A program made the translations under genes and the position numbers. Under the pieces are notes generated by a model. That model did not search any database and was not told the DNA's origin. It worked only from the letters and a program-made list of their open reading frames with translations. This document shows, in pieces, positions 32,465 to 40,809 of a DNA stretch of 55,540 nucleotides. The DNA is from Desulfobacterales bacterium (lineage in GTDB: Bacteria; Desulfobacterota; UBA8473): NCBI GenBank assembly GCA_016209225.1, contig JACQWO010000007.1, forward strand, positions 1 through 55,540. The letters are read 5' to 3'. The stretch's first letter is position 1. Every line of letters starts with the position of its first letter.

Positions 32465-32569
32465 GTTTTAGCTCCTTGACATGTTAATATGGCATTTTCA
32501 TTATCTTCATTCCCGGAATTAAGTCAAGAATCAACTTTCTTCAGAGGGATAAATAGTGGGGTGTTATTC

Positions 32570-32590
32570 TGGTGACATAATACCATTTAT
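32570..32590. repeat. GGGGACA-type spacer repeat, copy B
   Basis: TGGTGACATAATACCATTTA, preceded by GTGTTATTC. It overlaps the last codons and stop of the HEPN gene (32587). Variant of the copies at 31807 and 33344. Confidence 0.5.
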
Positions 32591-33003
32591 GTGTTGTTAC
32601 CTACCTTCCCCGCCTTGTCCTTTAATGCCGATCGCGCACTCTCCCCGACACGGCGAACGATACGGACACACTTTTCGCATGTCTCCCGATCCGGCATTGC
32701 ATCCGGCAAGACACTGAAAAGAGGGTATCGGGATGGCATATACACGGCGTCGAAAAGATCGCAGTCTTCTTCGATAAGCCCCGATTGTATGCCATGCTCG
32801 GTGAGTTCCTGCCACAATACGTAAATTGCATGTGTTTTTCTAAAAGGCAGATCATATTCGATGATGAGCGCTTTTAAATACTTCTCAACAGCTTGCTGGG
32901 CATTATGCAGGCAGGCGTTCAGATGATTGTTGGCCAGAGAAAGTTCGGCTACGTCAAGATTTTCGTCAGCGTAACTCAACCAAGCAGGGGTTTCATCTTT
33001 CAT
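32587..33003 (-). CDS. HEPN-domain toxin (HepT-like)
   Basis: 138 residues: WLSYADENLDVAELSLANNH, NACLHNAQQAVEKYLKALII (the HEPN helix), KTHAIYVLWQELTEHGI, YMPSRYPLFSVLP. Probably a ribonuclease toxin whose partner is the MNT nucleotidyltransferase encoded just upstream (11-base overlap). The active R-x4-6-H motif is not evident; SRYPL may be part of it. Intact. Confidence 0.82.
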   Translation of the reverse strand: MKDETPAWLSYADENLDVAELSLANNHLNACLHNAQQAVEKYLKALIIEYDLPFRKTHAIYVLWQELTEHGIQSGLIEEDCDLFDAVYMPSRYPLFSVLPDAMPDRETCEKCVRIVRRVGESARSALKDKAGKVGNNT

Positions 33004-33295
33004 AAATCACTTCTCCTGCTTCAATTTCACCCAAAAAAAATGAACGATTCGGTTCAGGCCGTATAGGGATGACATCCACGGCAATCTTGCGTAAGACGGG
33101 GTGCAGCATCTTGCGATATTTCATGGCAAGATCGAGATATCTGGTTTTGCTTCCCTGAAATATCGCCACGTCAATATCGTTCGGATCATCGGACGTGAGA
33201 AAAGAACCAAAGACGACAATTCTATTGATTTCTTCCGCCCCTGCCAAGCATCGGACGACATCCTTCTTTATGGCCTCTTTATCCAGACGGGTCAT
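32993..33295 (-). CDS. MNT nucleotidyltransferase antitoxin (MntA-like)
   Basis: 100 residues from ATG 33295 (GGAGG 9 bases upstream; the ATG at 33304 abuts the site). NRIVVFGSFLTSDDPNDIDV has the GS-x9-D-x-D motif. Expected to AMPylate and silence the HEPN toxin encoded next. Intact pair. Confidence 0.84.
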   Translation of the reverse strand: MTRLDKEAIKKDVVRCLAGAEEINRIVVFGSFLTSDDPNDIDVAIFQGSKTRYLDLAMKYRKMLHPVLRKIAVDVIPIRPEPNRSFFLGEIEAGEVIYER

Positions 33296-33343
33296 ATAGA
33301 GCATCCTCCTTTCAACGAGTAACCAAAGATTATGGGGTTATTC

Positions 33344-33366
33344 CGGGGACACAATACCGATTATTA
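33344..33366. repeat. GGGGACA-type spacer repeat, copy C
   Basis: CGGGGACACAATACCGATTA, between the HEPN-MNT module and the second PIN module. Preceded by GGGGTTATTC, which resembles GGGGTGTTATTC before copy B, so the repeat is longer than its core. The rest of 33367-33553 holds nothing I can call. Confidence 0.5.
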
Positions 33367-33553
33367 GCTTATTTTTCATAGGTCTCCCCGTTCTTGTTGT
33401 TTAAAGCTCAAAAAAGAATGTCTCCTGCTTTAACTCTTCCAACACTCCGGTGGATGGCAATTGCCATATCTATCTGATATTGTGGTTCAATCTGCAAGAC
33501 TGAACCAGCAGAAAAAGGGGAAGAAGGATAAAGGAAGGATAAAGAAGGATTTG

Positions 33554-33937
33554 TCAAGACTTAAACCGTAAAAGCAACCCCTTATCCGGATAATGCTCTA
33601 CATTCCTCGTTGCGATTTTATGTTTTTTAATAATAGCAGTTGCAGCAATAAGGCAGTCAATGGATGTAAGAGTTATCCCTTTTGTCCTATATTGCTTATA
33701 TAATTCTCCGCCTTTAACGGCAATCTCTGGTGTTATATCCTCTATGTTACAGGCTTTTATAAAATTAAAGGTATCCTCTTTTTCATTCTCTCTCATTCCT
33801 GCCCAAAGTTCATAGACAGACAGGACGCTGAAATAAACCATATTAAAATCCCACAGAGGTTCTATAAGTTCCTTTGCGTATAGCATACCTCTTAAATAAT
33901 CTATAGCAATATCAGTGTCAATCAACACGGGATGCAT
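33554..33937 (-). CDS. VapC-type PIN toxin
   Basis: 127 residues: HPVLIDTDIAIDYLRG (first Asp), VLSVYELWAGMRE (Glu), TSIDCLIAATAI (Asp), ATRNVEHYPD (late Asn/Asp). Classical small VapC. Overlaps the antitoxin gene by 20 bases. Intact. Confidence 0.9.
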   Translation of the reverse strand: MHPVLIDTDIAIDYLRGMLYAKELIEPLWDFNMVYFSVLSVYELWAGMRENEKEDTFNFIKACNIEDITPEIAVKGGELYKQYRTKGITLTSIDCLIAATAIIKKHKIATRNVEHYPDKGLLLRFKS

Positions 33938-34157
33938 AGTTTCTACCCATGTCGATTCTCATTTTATTAACGATATCGATACTGTCTTCTTCTCTGCCTT
34001 TCCAACTGCCAAAGCTTTTCTTAGCATTCTGAATGCTGGCTTTTCTGAAATACTCTTTAAGTGCCTCTGTCACGAGAGAGCTAAAGTTATCAGAAAGGTT
34101 TTTTGCCTTATCATAAATATCTTCAGGAATTGTAATGGATGCCCTTATAAGCCCCAT
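33918..34157 (-). CDS. VapB-like ribbon-helix-helix antitoxin
   Basis: 79 residues from ATG 34157: MGLIRASITIPEDIYDKAKN, NFSSLVTEALKEYFRKA, then a tail. RASITIPEDIYDKAK is the ribbon and first helix of an RHH domain. The longer start at 34181 lacks a good ribosome site, whereas AAGGAGG precedes 34157. Cognate of the overlapping VapC. Confidence 0.85.
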   Translation of the reverse strand: MGLIRASITIPEDIYDKAKNLSDNFSSLVTEALKEYFRKASIQNAKKSFGSWKGREEDSIDIVNKMRIDMGRNYASRVD

Positions 34158-34255
34158 AGTTATCCACCTCCTTAAATCCAAGGATACTACAATTAAATAG
34201 TATTATCAAGTAGAAAAACTGATACCATTAAAAACAATACTAAGCATTCCACCCG

Positions 34256-34366
34256 AATCCTCGACTCCTTGACCCCTTGAATCCTTCTATCATCTCCAAC
34301 TCTTTTAGAGACGATTCTCATTTTATAAATCAATTGTTTTTTTCAGACAAGTCCAATCCCGAATCA
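34256..34366. repeat. Flank of the four-helix-bundle element plus AT-rich repeat copy B
   Basis: GAATCCTCGACTCCTTGACC then CCTTGAATCCTT (34255-34287) and CTCCAACTCTTTTAGAGA match the start-side flank at 6721-6800; no trace of the gene itself remains. It continues into CATTTTATAAATCAATTG at 34319, the repeat also seen at 31478-31530. Confidence 0.55.
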
Positions 34367-34371
34367 GGAGT

Positions 34372-34656
34372 TTAAATCTGTTTTCCTATTTTCTCATAGA
34401 CCTTTTTCCTGTGAATAATAGCGAGTATATAAATCTCATGGTCAGAAATTTTGAAGACGACCCTGTAATCTTCAACTCTCAATTTCCAATATCCTTTGAG
34501 TGTTTTTCTTAAGGGCTTTCCATATTTGTGTGGAGCCGTCATCAGGCGCGTTTCTATAGCAATTTTGATACGCTTTTTTAGCTTTTCATCAATAAGAGAG
34601 AGGTCAACAACCTTTACATCTGGATGGTATCTAATTTCAAATGTCAAGATTACCAT
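34372..34656 (-). CDS. RelE-family toxin
   Basis: 94 residues: FEIRYHPDVKVVDLSLIDEK, KIAIETRLMTAPHKYGKPLR, LKGYWKLRVEDYRVVFKISD, IYILAIIHRKKVYEKI. The L.GYWKLR..DYRVV and IHRK..Y motifs are typical RelE mRNA interferases. Overlaps the antitoxin gene by 7 bases. Intact. Confidence 0.9.
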   Translation of the reverse strand: MVILTFEIRYHPDVKVVDLSLIDEKLKKRIKIAIETRLMTAPHKYGKPLRKTLKGYWKLRVEDYRVVFKISDHEIYILAIIHRKKVYEKIGKQI

Positions 34657-34874
34657 ACCTCATCGTGTTTCAATGCAGTTGCCTTTCTAAAAGTTTTATC
34701 CCTTTCTTCTGCAAATATAGATAAGGCTATATCTTCTTCTATCTCCAATGCCTCTTTTACAAGATCACGCACTTTTAGCGACAACGACACCTTATCTCTT
34801 TTTGCAAGCCGCTCAATAGCCGCATATAAGGGTTCTTCTAATACAACATTTATCCTTGGATTTTTTGTGGGCAT
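34650..34874 (-). CDS. RHH antitoxin of the RelE module
   Basis: 74 residues from ATG 34874 (AAGGAGG upstream): MPTKNPRINVVLEEPLYAAI, KRDKVSLSLKVRDLVKEALE, EERDKTFRKATALKHDEVW. RINVVLEEPLYAAIERLAKR is the ribbon and first helix of a CopG/RHH fold. Cognate partner of the overlapping RelE-like toxin. Confidence 0.85.
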   Translation of the reverse strand: MPTKNPRINVVLEEPLYAAIERLAKRDKVSLSLKVRDLVKEALEIEEDIALSIFAEERDKTFRKATALKHDEVW

Positions 34875-35017
34875 GTGTACAAACCTCCTTTTTGCCTTTA
34901 GTGTAACACTTTTAACGCACTTGGTCAAAGGAATTTTTGACACAAAAATGGACATTCTCCAATACCGTATATCTCCACAAATACCTTGAAATTACATGAA
35001 TGTTAGGCTAGTATTAA

Positions 35018-35135
35018 AATTCATCTCCCAAAGAGTTGGTCGATGAAAAGGATTCAAGGGGTCAAGGATTCAAGGATTCGAGCTAAATGCTTAAAGCATT
35101 GATAAAATCATTAGAAAACAAACACTTGGTCTCAA
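35018..35135. repeat. Four-helix-bundle element, deletion derivative
   Basis: Plus-strand TTCATCTCCCAAAGAGTTGG then GGATTCAAGGGGTCAAGG and ATTCAAGGATTCGAGC match the reverse complement of 6738-6810. Directly after, ATGCTTAAAGCATTGATAAA codes MLKALIKSLENKHL, the C-terminus of the four-helix-bundle protein joined to its start codon. In copy 1, ATGCTCAAA occurs both at the start codon and near the C-terminus, so recombination between these short repeats explains the loss. Confidence 0.65.
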
Positions 35136-35148
35136 AGAGGTTTAAAAT

Positions 35149-36294
35149 ATGCCAGTCTATCTGGATAATGCTGCCACCTCCTTTCCTAAACCAGAGGCTG
35201 TCTACCAGACAGTTAATCACGTTTTTCGAAATATAGGTGCCAATCCAGGTAGGTCAGGGCATAAATGGGGTATAGAGGCAAACCGCCTAATAACCGATGT
35301 CAGAGAAACCATAGCCAAATTTTTTAATATATCAAACCCTTCCAATATTGTCTTTACACATAATGGAACTGAGGCAATTAACTTGGGGATTAAAGGACTA
35401 CTCAATCCGGGTGATCATGTAATTACCACCTCCATGGAACACAATTCTGTGCTCCGACCATTAAAAGCATTGGCAAAGAAGGGGGTAGAAACAACAGTAG
35501 TTAGGTGTACAGGAGAAGGGTATTTAGATCCATCTGAAGTTCAGAAAGCAATTAAAATCAATACCAGATTGATAGTTACAACCCATGCTTCCAATGTAAC
35601 AGGGACCCTGCTGCCAATAAAGGATATAAACTGCATTGCTAAAGATAACGGTATTTTCTTCATGCTGGATGCTTCTCAGACGGCTGGAATAATTATGATA
35701 GATGTACAAAAACTGGGAATAGATATGCTGGCATGTCCAGGGCATAAGGCATTACTTGGTCCCCAGGGGACCGGATTCCTCTATATAAGGGATGGCATTG
35801 AATTAAGACCTCTATTGGAAGGAGGAACAGGGTGGAGTTCTGAGCTTGAAACTCAACCAGAGAACCTGCCTGAAAAGTTTGAGAGTGGCACTTTAAATAC
35901 CCCTGGCATAATCGGTCTGGGAACTGGAATTAGTTTTATCCAAACAGAGAGGATTGAAAAGATAAGGAAGCACGAAATATTTTTGTCCACTGAACTGACC
36001 AACAGATTAAATGAGTTTGAAGAAATTGAATTGTATGGACATGAAAGCCAGGACAAGAAGATAGGGATAGTATCTTTTAATATCAAAGGCTTGAACCCCC
36101 TGGATGTGGGTTTTATCCTGGATAACGTCTATAATATATTAGTGAGGGCAGGGTTGCACTGCGCCCCTGAGGCACACAAGACCATAGGGACATTTCCGGA
36201 GGGCTGTATCAGGATAAGTATGGGTTACTTTAATACCACAGAGGAAATTGACCTTGTGTATGAAGCGATTAAGGGAATAATTAGACAGGTATAG
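35149..36294 (+). CDS. Cysteine desulfurase family aminotransferase
   Basis: 381 residues. PLP-Lys in MLACPGHKALLGPQGTGF; N-terminus AATSFPKPEAVYQTVNHVFR; catalytic Cys in RAGLHCAPEAHKTIG. It matches the class V family often found beside selenium or thiol-transfer genes in anaerobes; such enzymes release sulfur (or selenium) from (seleno)cysteine. Start ATG has AGAGG upstream. A supply of selenide for selD would fit the two selenoproteins here, but that is inference. First gene of the plus-strand run. Confidence 0.9.
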   Translation: MPVYLDNAATSFPKPEAVYQTVNHVFRNIGANPGRSGHKWGIEANRLITDVRETIAKFFNISNPSNIVFTHNGTEAINLGIKGLLNPGDHVITTSMEHNSVLRPLKALAKKGVETTVVRCTGEGYLDPSEVQKAIKINTRLIVTTHASNVTGTLLPIKDINCIAKDNGIFFMLDASQTAGIIMIDVQKLGIDMLACPGHKALLGPQGTGFLYIRDGIELRPLLEGGTGWSSELETQPENLPEKFESGTLNTPGIIGLGTGISFIQTERIEKIRKHEIFLSTELTNRLNEFEEIELYGHESQDKKIGIVSFNIKGLNPLDVGFILDNVYNILVRAGLHCAPEAHKTIGTFPEGCIRISMGYFNTTEEIDLVYEAIKGIIRQV

Positions 36295-36310
36295 TTTAAA
36301 GATAAGGCTT

Positions 36311-36387
36311 TACTATTCAGGTTGTTTAGACTGAAGGCTGTTAGGCTACAGGCTAACAGTCTACAGCCTATCCACCTGAGCAGTTAC
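36311..36387. repeat. Palindromic intergenic element, copy 1 (degenerate)
   Basis: TACTATTCAGG at the left and CCTGAGCAGTTA at the right are inverted; the core (AGACTGAAGGCTG...CAGTCTACAGCC) is also dyad. Lies between the desulfurase stop and tsaD ATG. Related to copies at 43924 and 48852. Confidence 0.6.
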
Positions 36388-36402
36388 GATAAGGCTTTCA
36401 TT

Positions 36403-37404
36403 ATGTTAATCTTAGGTATAGAGTCTTCCTGCGATGAGACTGCTGCAGCTGTGGTGGCAGATGGCAAGGAAATATTATCAAACATAATCTATTCTCAAAT
36501 CGATGTGCACAGCAAGTTCGGAGGGGTTGTTCCTGAACTTGCTTCAAGGAGACACGTTGAAGCGATTATCCCTGTAATAGAGGATGCCCTGGCTGTGGCC
36601 AACCTATCTCTGGATGAGATTCAGGGAATTGCTGTAACTCAAGGGCCCGGGTTAGTCGGTTCTCTTCTTGTGGGGTTATCAGTCGCAAAATCAATAGCCT
36701 ATGTAAAAAATATACCTATTGTGGGGGTACATCACATTGAAGGTCATATCTCTGCTATCTTTTTGGAAGAGGACAATCTAGGGTTCCCCTTTATATCATT
36801 AGTAGTTTCTGGTGGGCACACGAGTCTATACCTGGTCCATGGTTTGGATGACTGCCGGTTGCTGGGGCATACCAGGGATGATGCTGCCGGAGAAGCCTTC
36901 GATAAGGTTGCCAAGCTTTTAAATCTAGGGTATCCAGGAGGGGTGGTAATTGATCGACTGGCTAAAGAGGGGAATCCTAAGGCAGTTGATTTCCCCAGGG
37001 CATTCATGTCCCATGACTCTCTCGACTTCAGTTTTAGTGGGATAAAAACAGCAGTTTTAAATTACGTAAGAACTCGTTCTAAGGAAGTAATATCCGGTCA
37101 GATCAATGATATTGTTGCGAGTTTTCAAGAAGCAATAGTTGATGTCCTGGTTATTAAAACTCTTACAGCGGCATTGAGTAGTGGTGTCAATACAATTGTC
37201 CTTGCCGGTGGAGTGGCATCCAACACCAGGCTTCGTACCAGATTAAAGGAGATGGCTGAAGAAAAAGGTCTAAGGGTATTTATACCTTCTCCTATTCTCT
37301 GTACCGACAATGCGGCAATGATTGCAGGGATTGGCGATTACTATTTAAGGAAAGGGAAAACTTCATCTCTGGATATAAATGCTGTTTCCAGGTGGCCAAG
37401 ATAG
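36403..37404 (+). CDS. tsaD: tRNA N6-adenosine threonylcarbamoyltransferase
   Basis: 333 residues from ATG 36403. MLILGIESSCDETAAAVVAD, the metal-binding HHIEGHISAIF, SGGHTSLYLV and GGVASNTRLR are the TsaD/Kae1 hallmarks. It joins the threonylcarbamoyl group to A37 of ANN-decoding tRNAs. An upstream extension to 36322 comes from the palindromic element and was discarded. AAGG lies 9 bases before the ATG. Confidence 0.95.
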   Translation: MLILGIESSCDETAAAVVADGKEILSNIIYSQIDVHSKFGGVVPELASRRHVEAIIPVIEDALAVANLSLDEIQGIAVTQGPGLVGSLLVGLSVAKSIAYVKNIPIVGVHHIEGHISAIFLEEDNLGFPFISLVVSGGHTSLYLVHGLDDCRLLGHTRDDAAGEAFDKVAKLLNLGYPGGVVIDRLAKEGNPKAVDFPRAFMSHDSLDFSFSGIKTAVLNYVRTRSKEVISGQINDIVASFQEAIVDVLVIKTLTAALSSGVNTIVLAGGVASNTRLRTRLKEMAEEKGLRVFIPSPILCTDNAAMIAGIGDYYLRKGKTSSLDINAVSRWPR

Positions 37405-37405
37405 T

Positions 37406-38251
37406 ATGTCTTCATTAACCCAGTTAAAAAATTATAAAATCCACCCTAAGAAGAAATTGGGCCAGAATTTTCTTGTAGATGAGAAGATACTGGAGGAGAT
37501 TATAGACCTCTATGATTTAAAAAAAGATGAGGTAGTTGTTGAAATAGGGGCAGGTCTAGGGGCGTTGACTACACGATTGGCTCCGAGGGTTCGGAAAGTA
37601 CTTGCAATCGAGATAGATAAGGCATTGGCAGATATCTTAAAGGATAAGATTATCAAGGATAAAAATGTAGAGGTGATTACCCAAGACGTTTTACTCTTCA
37701 ACTTTCCTAAAGTTGCAAAATTATATGGAGGTAAATTAAAGGTTTTAGGCAATATACCTTATGGTATCTCTGCACCTTTGCTTTTTAAGTTATTAGAATG
37801 TAAGAACTCTTTGTCTATGGCAATTTTAATGTTTCAAAAGGAAGTTGCAGACAGGATAGTTGCTAATCCAGGGACAAAGGATTATGGGGCGCTGTCGGTC
37901 TTCTCTCAAATAAGCGCTGCAGTTTCAAAGGAGCTATTAATTTCTAGATGCTCTTTTTATCCTCAGCCCAAAGTGGATTCTGCTGTGGTAAGGTTTGTTT
38001 TTTCTGAATCCTTCATTATGGGGATTAAAGATGAACAGATTTTCAAAAGCGTGGTAAGGGCGTCTTTTGCCCAAAGGAGGAAGACCCTAAAAAACACTCT
38101 AAAGAATACTCTAAATCTTGGTATGCTTTTTAGCGACGTGCTAAATGCAGTAAAGGTATGCGGGATTGACCCGGTGCGGAGGGGAGAGACCCTTAATTTG
38201 GAAGAGTTTAAGGATTTGGCTAACTGCCTTGCAGAGTTGAGAACCCATTAA
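37406..38251 (+). CDS. rsmA: 16S rRNA dimethyladenosine transferase
   Basis: 281 residues from ATG 37406, one base after the tsaD stop. HPKKKLGQNFLVDEKILEEI, the SAM motif VEIGAGLGALTTRLA and catalytic NIPYGIS are classic KsgA/RsmA. Dimethylates two adenines near the 3' end of 16S rRNA. The start has no clear ribosome site, so it is probably coupled to tsaD. A longer start inside tsaD is possible but unlikely. The 180-base gap after it shows nothing certain. Confidence 0.95.
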   Translation: MSSLTQLKNYKIHPKKKLGQNFLVDEKILEEIIDLYDLKKDEVVVEIGAGLGALTTRLAPRVRKVLAIEIDKALADILKDKIIKDKNVEVITQDVLLFNFPKVAKLYGGKLKVLGNIPYGISAPLLFKLLECKNSLSMAILMFQKEVADRIVANPGTKDYGALSVFSQISAAVSKELLISRCSFYPQPKVDSAVVRFVFSESFIMGIKDEQIFKSVVRASFAQRRKTLKNTLKNTLNLGMLFSDVLNAVKVCGIDPVRRGETLNLEEFKDLANCLAELRTH

Positions 38252-38431
38252 TTGCGTATTGATCTCCCTTGCATCTGCCAAAATTTCTTTTCCAGAAGCC
38301 TTCTCTATTTGATATTTGACAAAACTCAATTGTTTTTATATACATTAAACAGTTCTTATGTTCTGCTTCCCGTTTGCTTGTTTTTCAGGATAAACTAATT
38401 AATTAGGTTAATACATCGAAAAAGCGGTGCC

Positions 38432-39295
38432 ATGTTTATGGAGATAGATGCCAATACTAAAATTACAGGTATTCTAGGTCATCCTATTCAGCACTCTCTT
38501 TCACCCTTGATGCATAATACTGCATTTAAACACCTGGGACTCAACTATGTTTATCTGCCCTTCGATGTCAAACCAGGGGATTTAAAGGATTCAATAAATG
38601 CCATTAGATGTATGAACATCGTTGGTGTCAATGTAACAATCCCTCACAAGGAAAGGGTAATAGTGCATTTGGACAGAATTGACACAGAGGCAGAGTTAAT
38701 AGGCGCAGTAAATACTGTCAAAAATATTGACAGTGAACTGGTAGGATTTAATACTGACGGCAAGGGTTTTGTTGAATCCCTGAAAAATGATCTTGGTTTT
38801 AGCCCCAAAGGTAAAAACATATTAATGGTAGGTGCAGGTGGGGCAGCTAGAGGGATATTAGTTAGTCTGGCGTTAAGTGGTGCCAAAAAAATATCTATTA
38901 CTAACAGGACTTGTAGCAGAGCAGAAAAGATGATAGAAGAATTCTCTGATAGGTTTCCCTCAGTAAAATTTTCTGCCCTACCTTTAGACAATAATGCCCT
39001 AAAGAATTGTTTGGGTAATACCGACCTACTTATAAATACTACCTCCATTGGGATGAGTGGAGATTCTTTGAAGCTGCCTCTTAGTCATTTGCCTAAGAGC
39101 GCCATAATATATGATATAGTTTATAACCCCTTTAAGACTCCCCTCTTGAGGGAAGCAGAAGAGGCTGGGTTAACCACTCATAATGGACTGGGGATGCTGG
39201 TCTTTCAGGGGGCATTGAGTTTCAAAATTTGGACAGATTTGGATGCACCTGTTAAATTGATGAAGGAGATATTGGCTAAGAGATTATTTGTGTGA
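38432..39295 (+). CDS. aroE: Shikimate dehydrogenase
   Basis: 287 residues. Substrate site HPIQHSLSPLMHNTAF, NVTIPHKE with the catalytic Lys, and the NADP site GAGGAARGILVSLALSGA. Reduces 3-dehydroshikimate in chorismate synthesis, consistent with pheA, aroF, tyrA and aroA downstream. The ribosome site before the ATG is weak (AAAGCGGTGCC). Full family length. Confidence 0.95.
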   Translation: MFMEIDANTKITGILGHPIQHSLSPLMHNTAFKHLGLNYVYLPFDVKPGDLKDSINAIRCMNIVGVNVTIPHKERVIVHLDRIDTEAELIGAVNTVKNIDSELVGFNTDGKGFVESLKNDLGFSPKGKNILMVGAGGAARGILVSLALSGAKKISITNRTCSRAEKMIEEFSDRFPSVKFSALPLDNNALKNCLGNTDLLINTTSIGMSGDSLKLPLSHLPKSAIIYDIVYNPFKTPLLREAEEAGLTTHNGLGMLVFQGALSFKIWTDLDAPVKLMKEILAKRLFV

Positions 39296-39322
39296 GGCAT
39301 ATGAAGAGGAGGGAGATAAACC

Positions 39323-40531
39323 ATGCCAGTATATATCTGGGAAGGGAAAACACGGCAGGGCAAAATTCAGAAAGGGGAGATTGAGGCAGTTTCAGAAGCT
39401 GCTGTGAGGATGCAGCTTGGAAGACAAAAGATCACAGCAAGCAAGATCAAGGCAAAGCCAAAAGACCTCTTTGAAAATATTGCTTTTTTTCAACCAAAGG
39501 TTACGGAAAATGATTTGGTTATCTTCACCCGCCAGCTTTCCACTATGATAGACGCTGGACTTCCTTTGGTACAGGCACTGGATATACTCTCATCCCAACA
39601 GGATAACAAGACCTTTAAAAAGATACTTGTCCAGATAAAAGAGGATATAGAAGGAGGAGCAACCTTTACCGATGCCCTTAAAAAACATCCGGACCTATTC
39701 GATGAGCTGTATGTCAACTTAGTGGCGGCTGGTGAGGTGGGAGGTGTATTAGACTCTATCCTGAATAGACTGGCAGGCTATATAGAGAAGACGATGAAAC
39801 TAAAGAAGAAGGTTAAGGGGGCAATGGTTTATCCTATTAGTATCTTGGGAGTTGCTGTTGTTGTGGTTGTTGTATTGCTTGTTTTTGTCATACCTGTTTT
39901 CCAAAAGATGTTCGCGGAGTTTGGGGCGGCACTCCCCGTCCCTACCCAAATCGTAATTAAGATAAGTGACCTATTAAAGAGCAGCATTCTATATATTGCG
40001 GGTGGTCTATTCCTATTGGGAGTTGTCTTCAAAAAATTCTATGGTACTGAAAAGGGGAAAACCATCATTGATGACCTTGTCCTTAAACTCCCTGTATTTG
40101 GCCCGTTGATAAGGAAAGCTGCGGTTGCTAAATTTACCAGGACATTGGGAACCATGATTTCCAGCGGCGTACCCATATTGGATGGTCTGGACATTACAGC
40201 TAAGACAGCCGGGAATAAGACAGTGGAACGTTCGATATACTACACAAAAGCAGGTATCAGTGAAGGCCGAACCATAGCCGAACCCCTGGCTGAGAGCAAG
40301 GTTTTCCCGCCTATGGTAGTCAGAATGATAGCTGTGGGGGAAGCTACCGGTGCCCTGGATGCCATGCTTGCAAAGATAGCAGACTTCTATGATGATGAAG
40401 TCGATGCCGCAGTTGATACTTTGACCGCCATGCTTGAACCTATGCTAATGGTTTTTCTGGGGGTTGTTCTTGGTGGCTTAGTAATAGCCATGTATCTTCC
40501 TATATTTAAGATGGCAGCAGCTATTGGTTAA
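39323..40531 (+). CDS. Type IV pilus/type II secretion inner-membrane protein (PilC/GspF)
   Basis: 402 residues with two T2SF domains (about 70-195 and 273-395), each preceding membrane helices (VYPISILGVAVVVVVVLLVF; PMLMVFLGVVLGGLVIAMYL). DLVIFTRQLSTMIDAGLPLV and KFTRTLGTMISSGVPILDGL are the conserved repeats. Inner-membrane platform for pilus assembly, matching full PilC length. It stands apart from other pilus genes within an aromatic amino-acid run. GGAGG upstream. Confidence 0.93.
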   Translation: MPVYIWEGKTRQGKIQKGEIEAVSEAAVRMQLGRQKITASKIKAKPKDLFENIAFFQPKVTENDLVIFTRQLSTMIDAGLPLVQALDILSSQQDNKTFKKILVQIKEDIEGGATFTDALKKHPDLFDELYVNLVAAGEVGGVLDSILNRLAGYIEKTMKLKKKVKGAMVYPISILGVAVVVVVVLLVFVIPVFQKMFAEFGAALPVPTQIVIKISDLLKSSILYIAGGLFLLGVVFKKFYGTEKGKTIIDDLVLKLPVFGPLIRKAAVAKFTRTLGTMISSGVPILDGLDITAKTAGNKTVERSIYYTKAGISEGRTIAEPLAESKVFPPMVVRMIAVGEATGALDAMLAKIADFYDDEVDAAVDTLTAMLEPMLMVFLGVVLGGLVIAMYLPIFKMAAAIG

Positions 40532-40809
40532 AAGATAATCTGCCTAACCGGATATTCTCCGGATGTGCCTTCCCTTTTCCAACACTGTGCTAAAAAAGGT
40601 TTGCATTTTCTATCTATTTAAGTTAAAATGACTTTTTTATTACAAATGCAAAGAATCAGTCAGGCATAGGCAATTTTGCAAAGTTTACTAAGTTCATCTT
40701 GAAAAACTGAAGCAAGTTTCTGGATAAGTCAAAAAACTTGCTCTAGCCGGTGGAAAAGGAAATTTTCTAGTGCAAACTACTAAACATTTTTGGGAAGGAG
40801 GACTAAAAT

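Noticed and set aside
38141-38431. Minus-strand ORF after rsmA (SFVKYQIEKASGKEILADAR)
   Set aside because: It runs antisense into rsmA and has no recognisable family or ribosome site; possibly a relic but unsupported.
40532-40809. tRNA or small RNA in the pilC-pheA gap
   Set aside because: No cloverleaf or conserved tRNA boxes found by eye.
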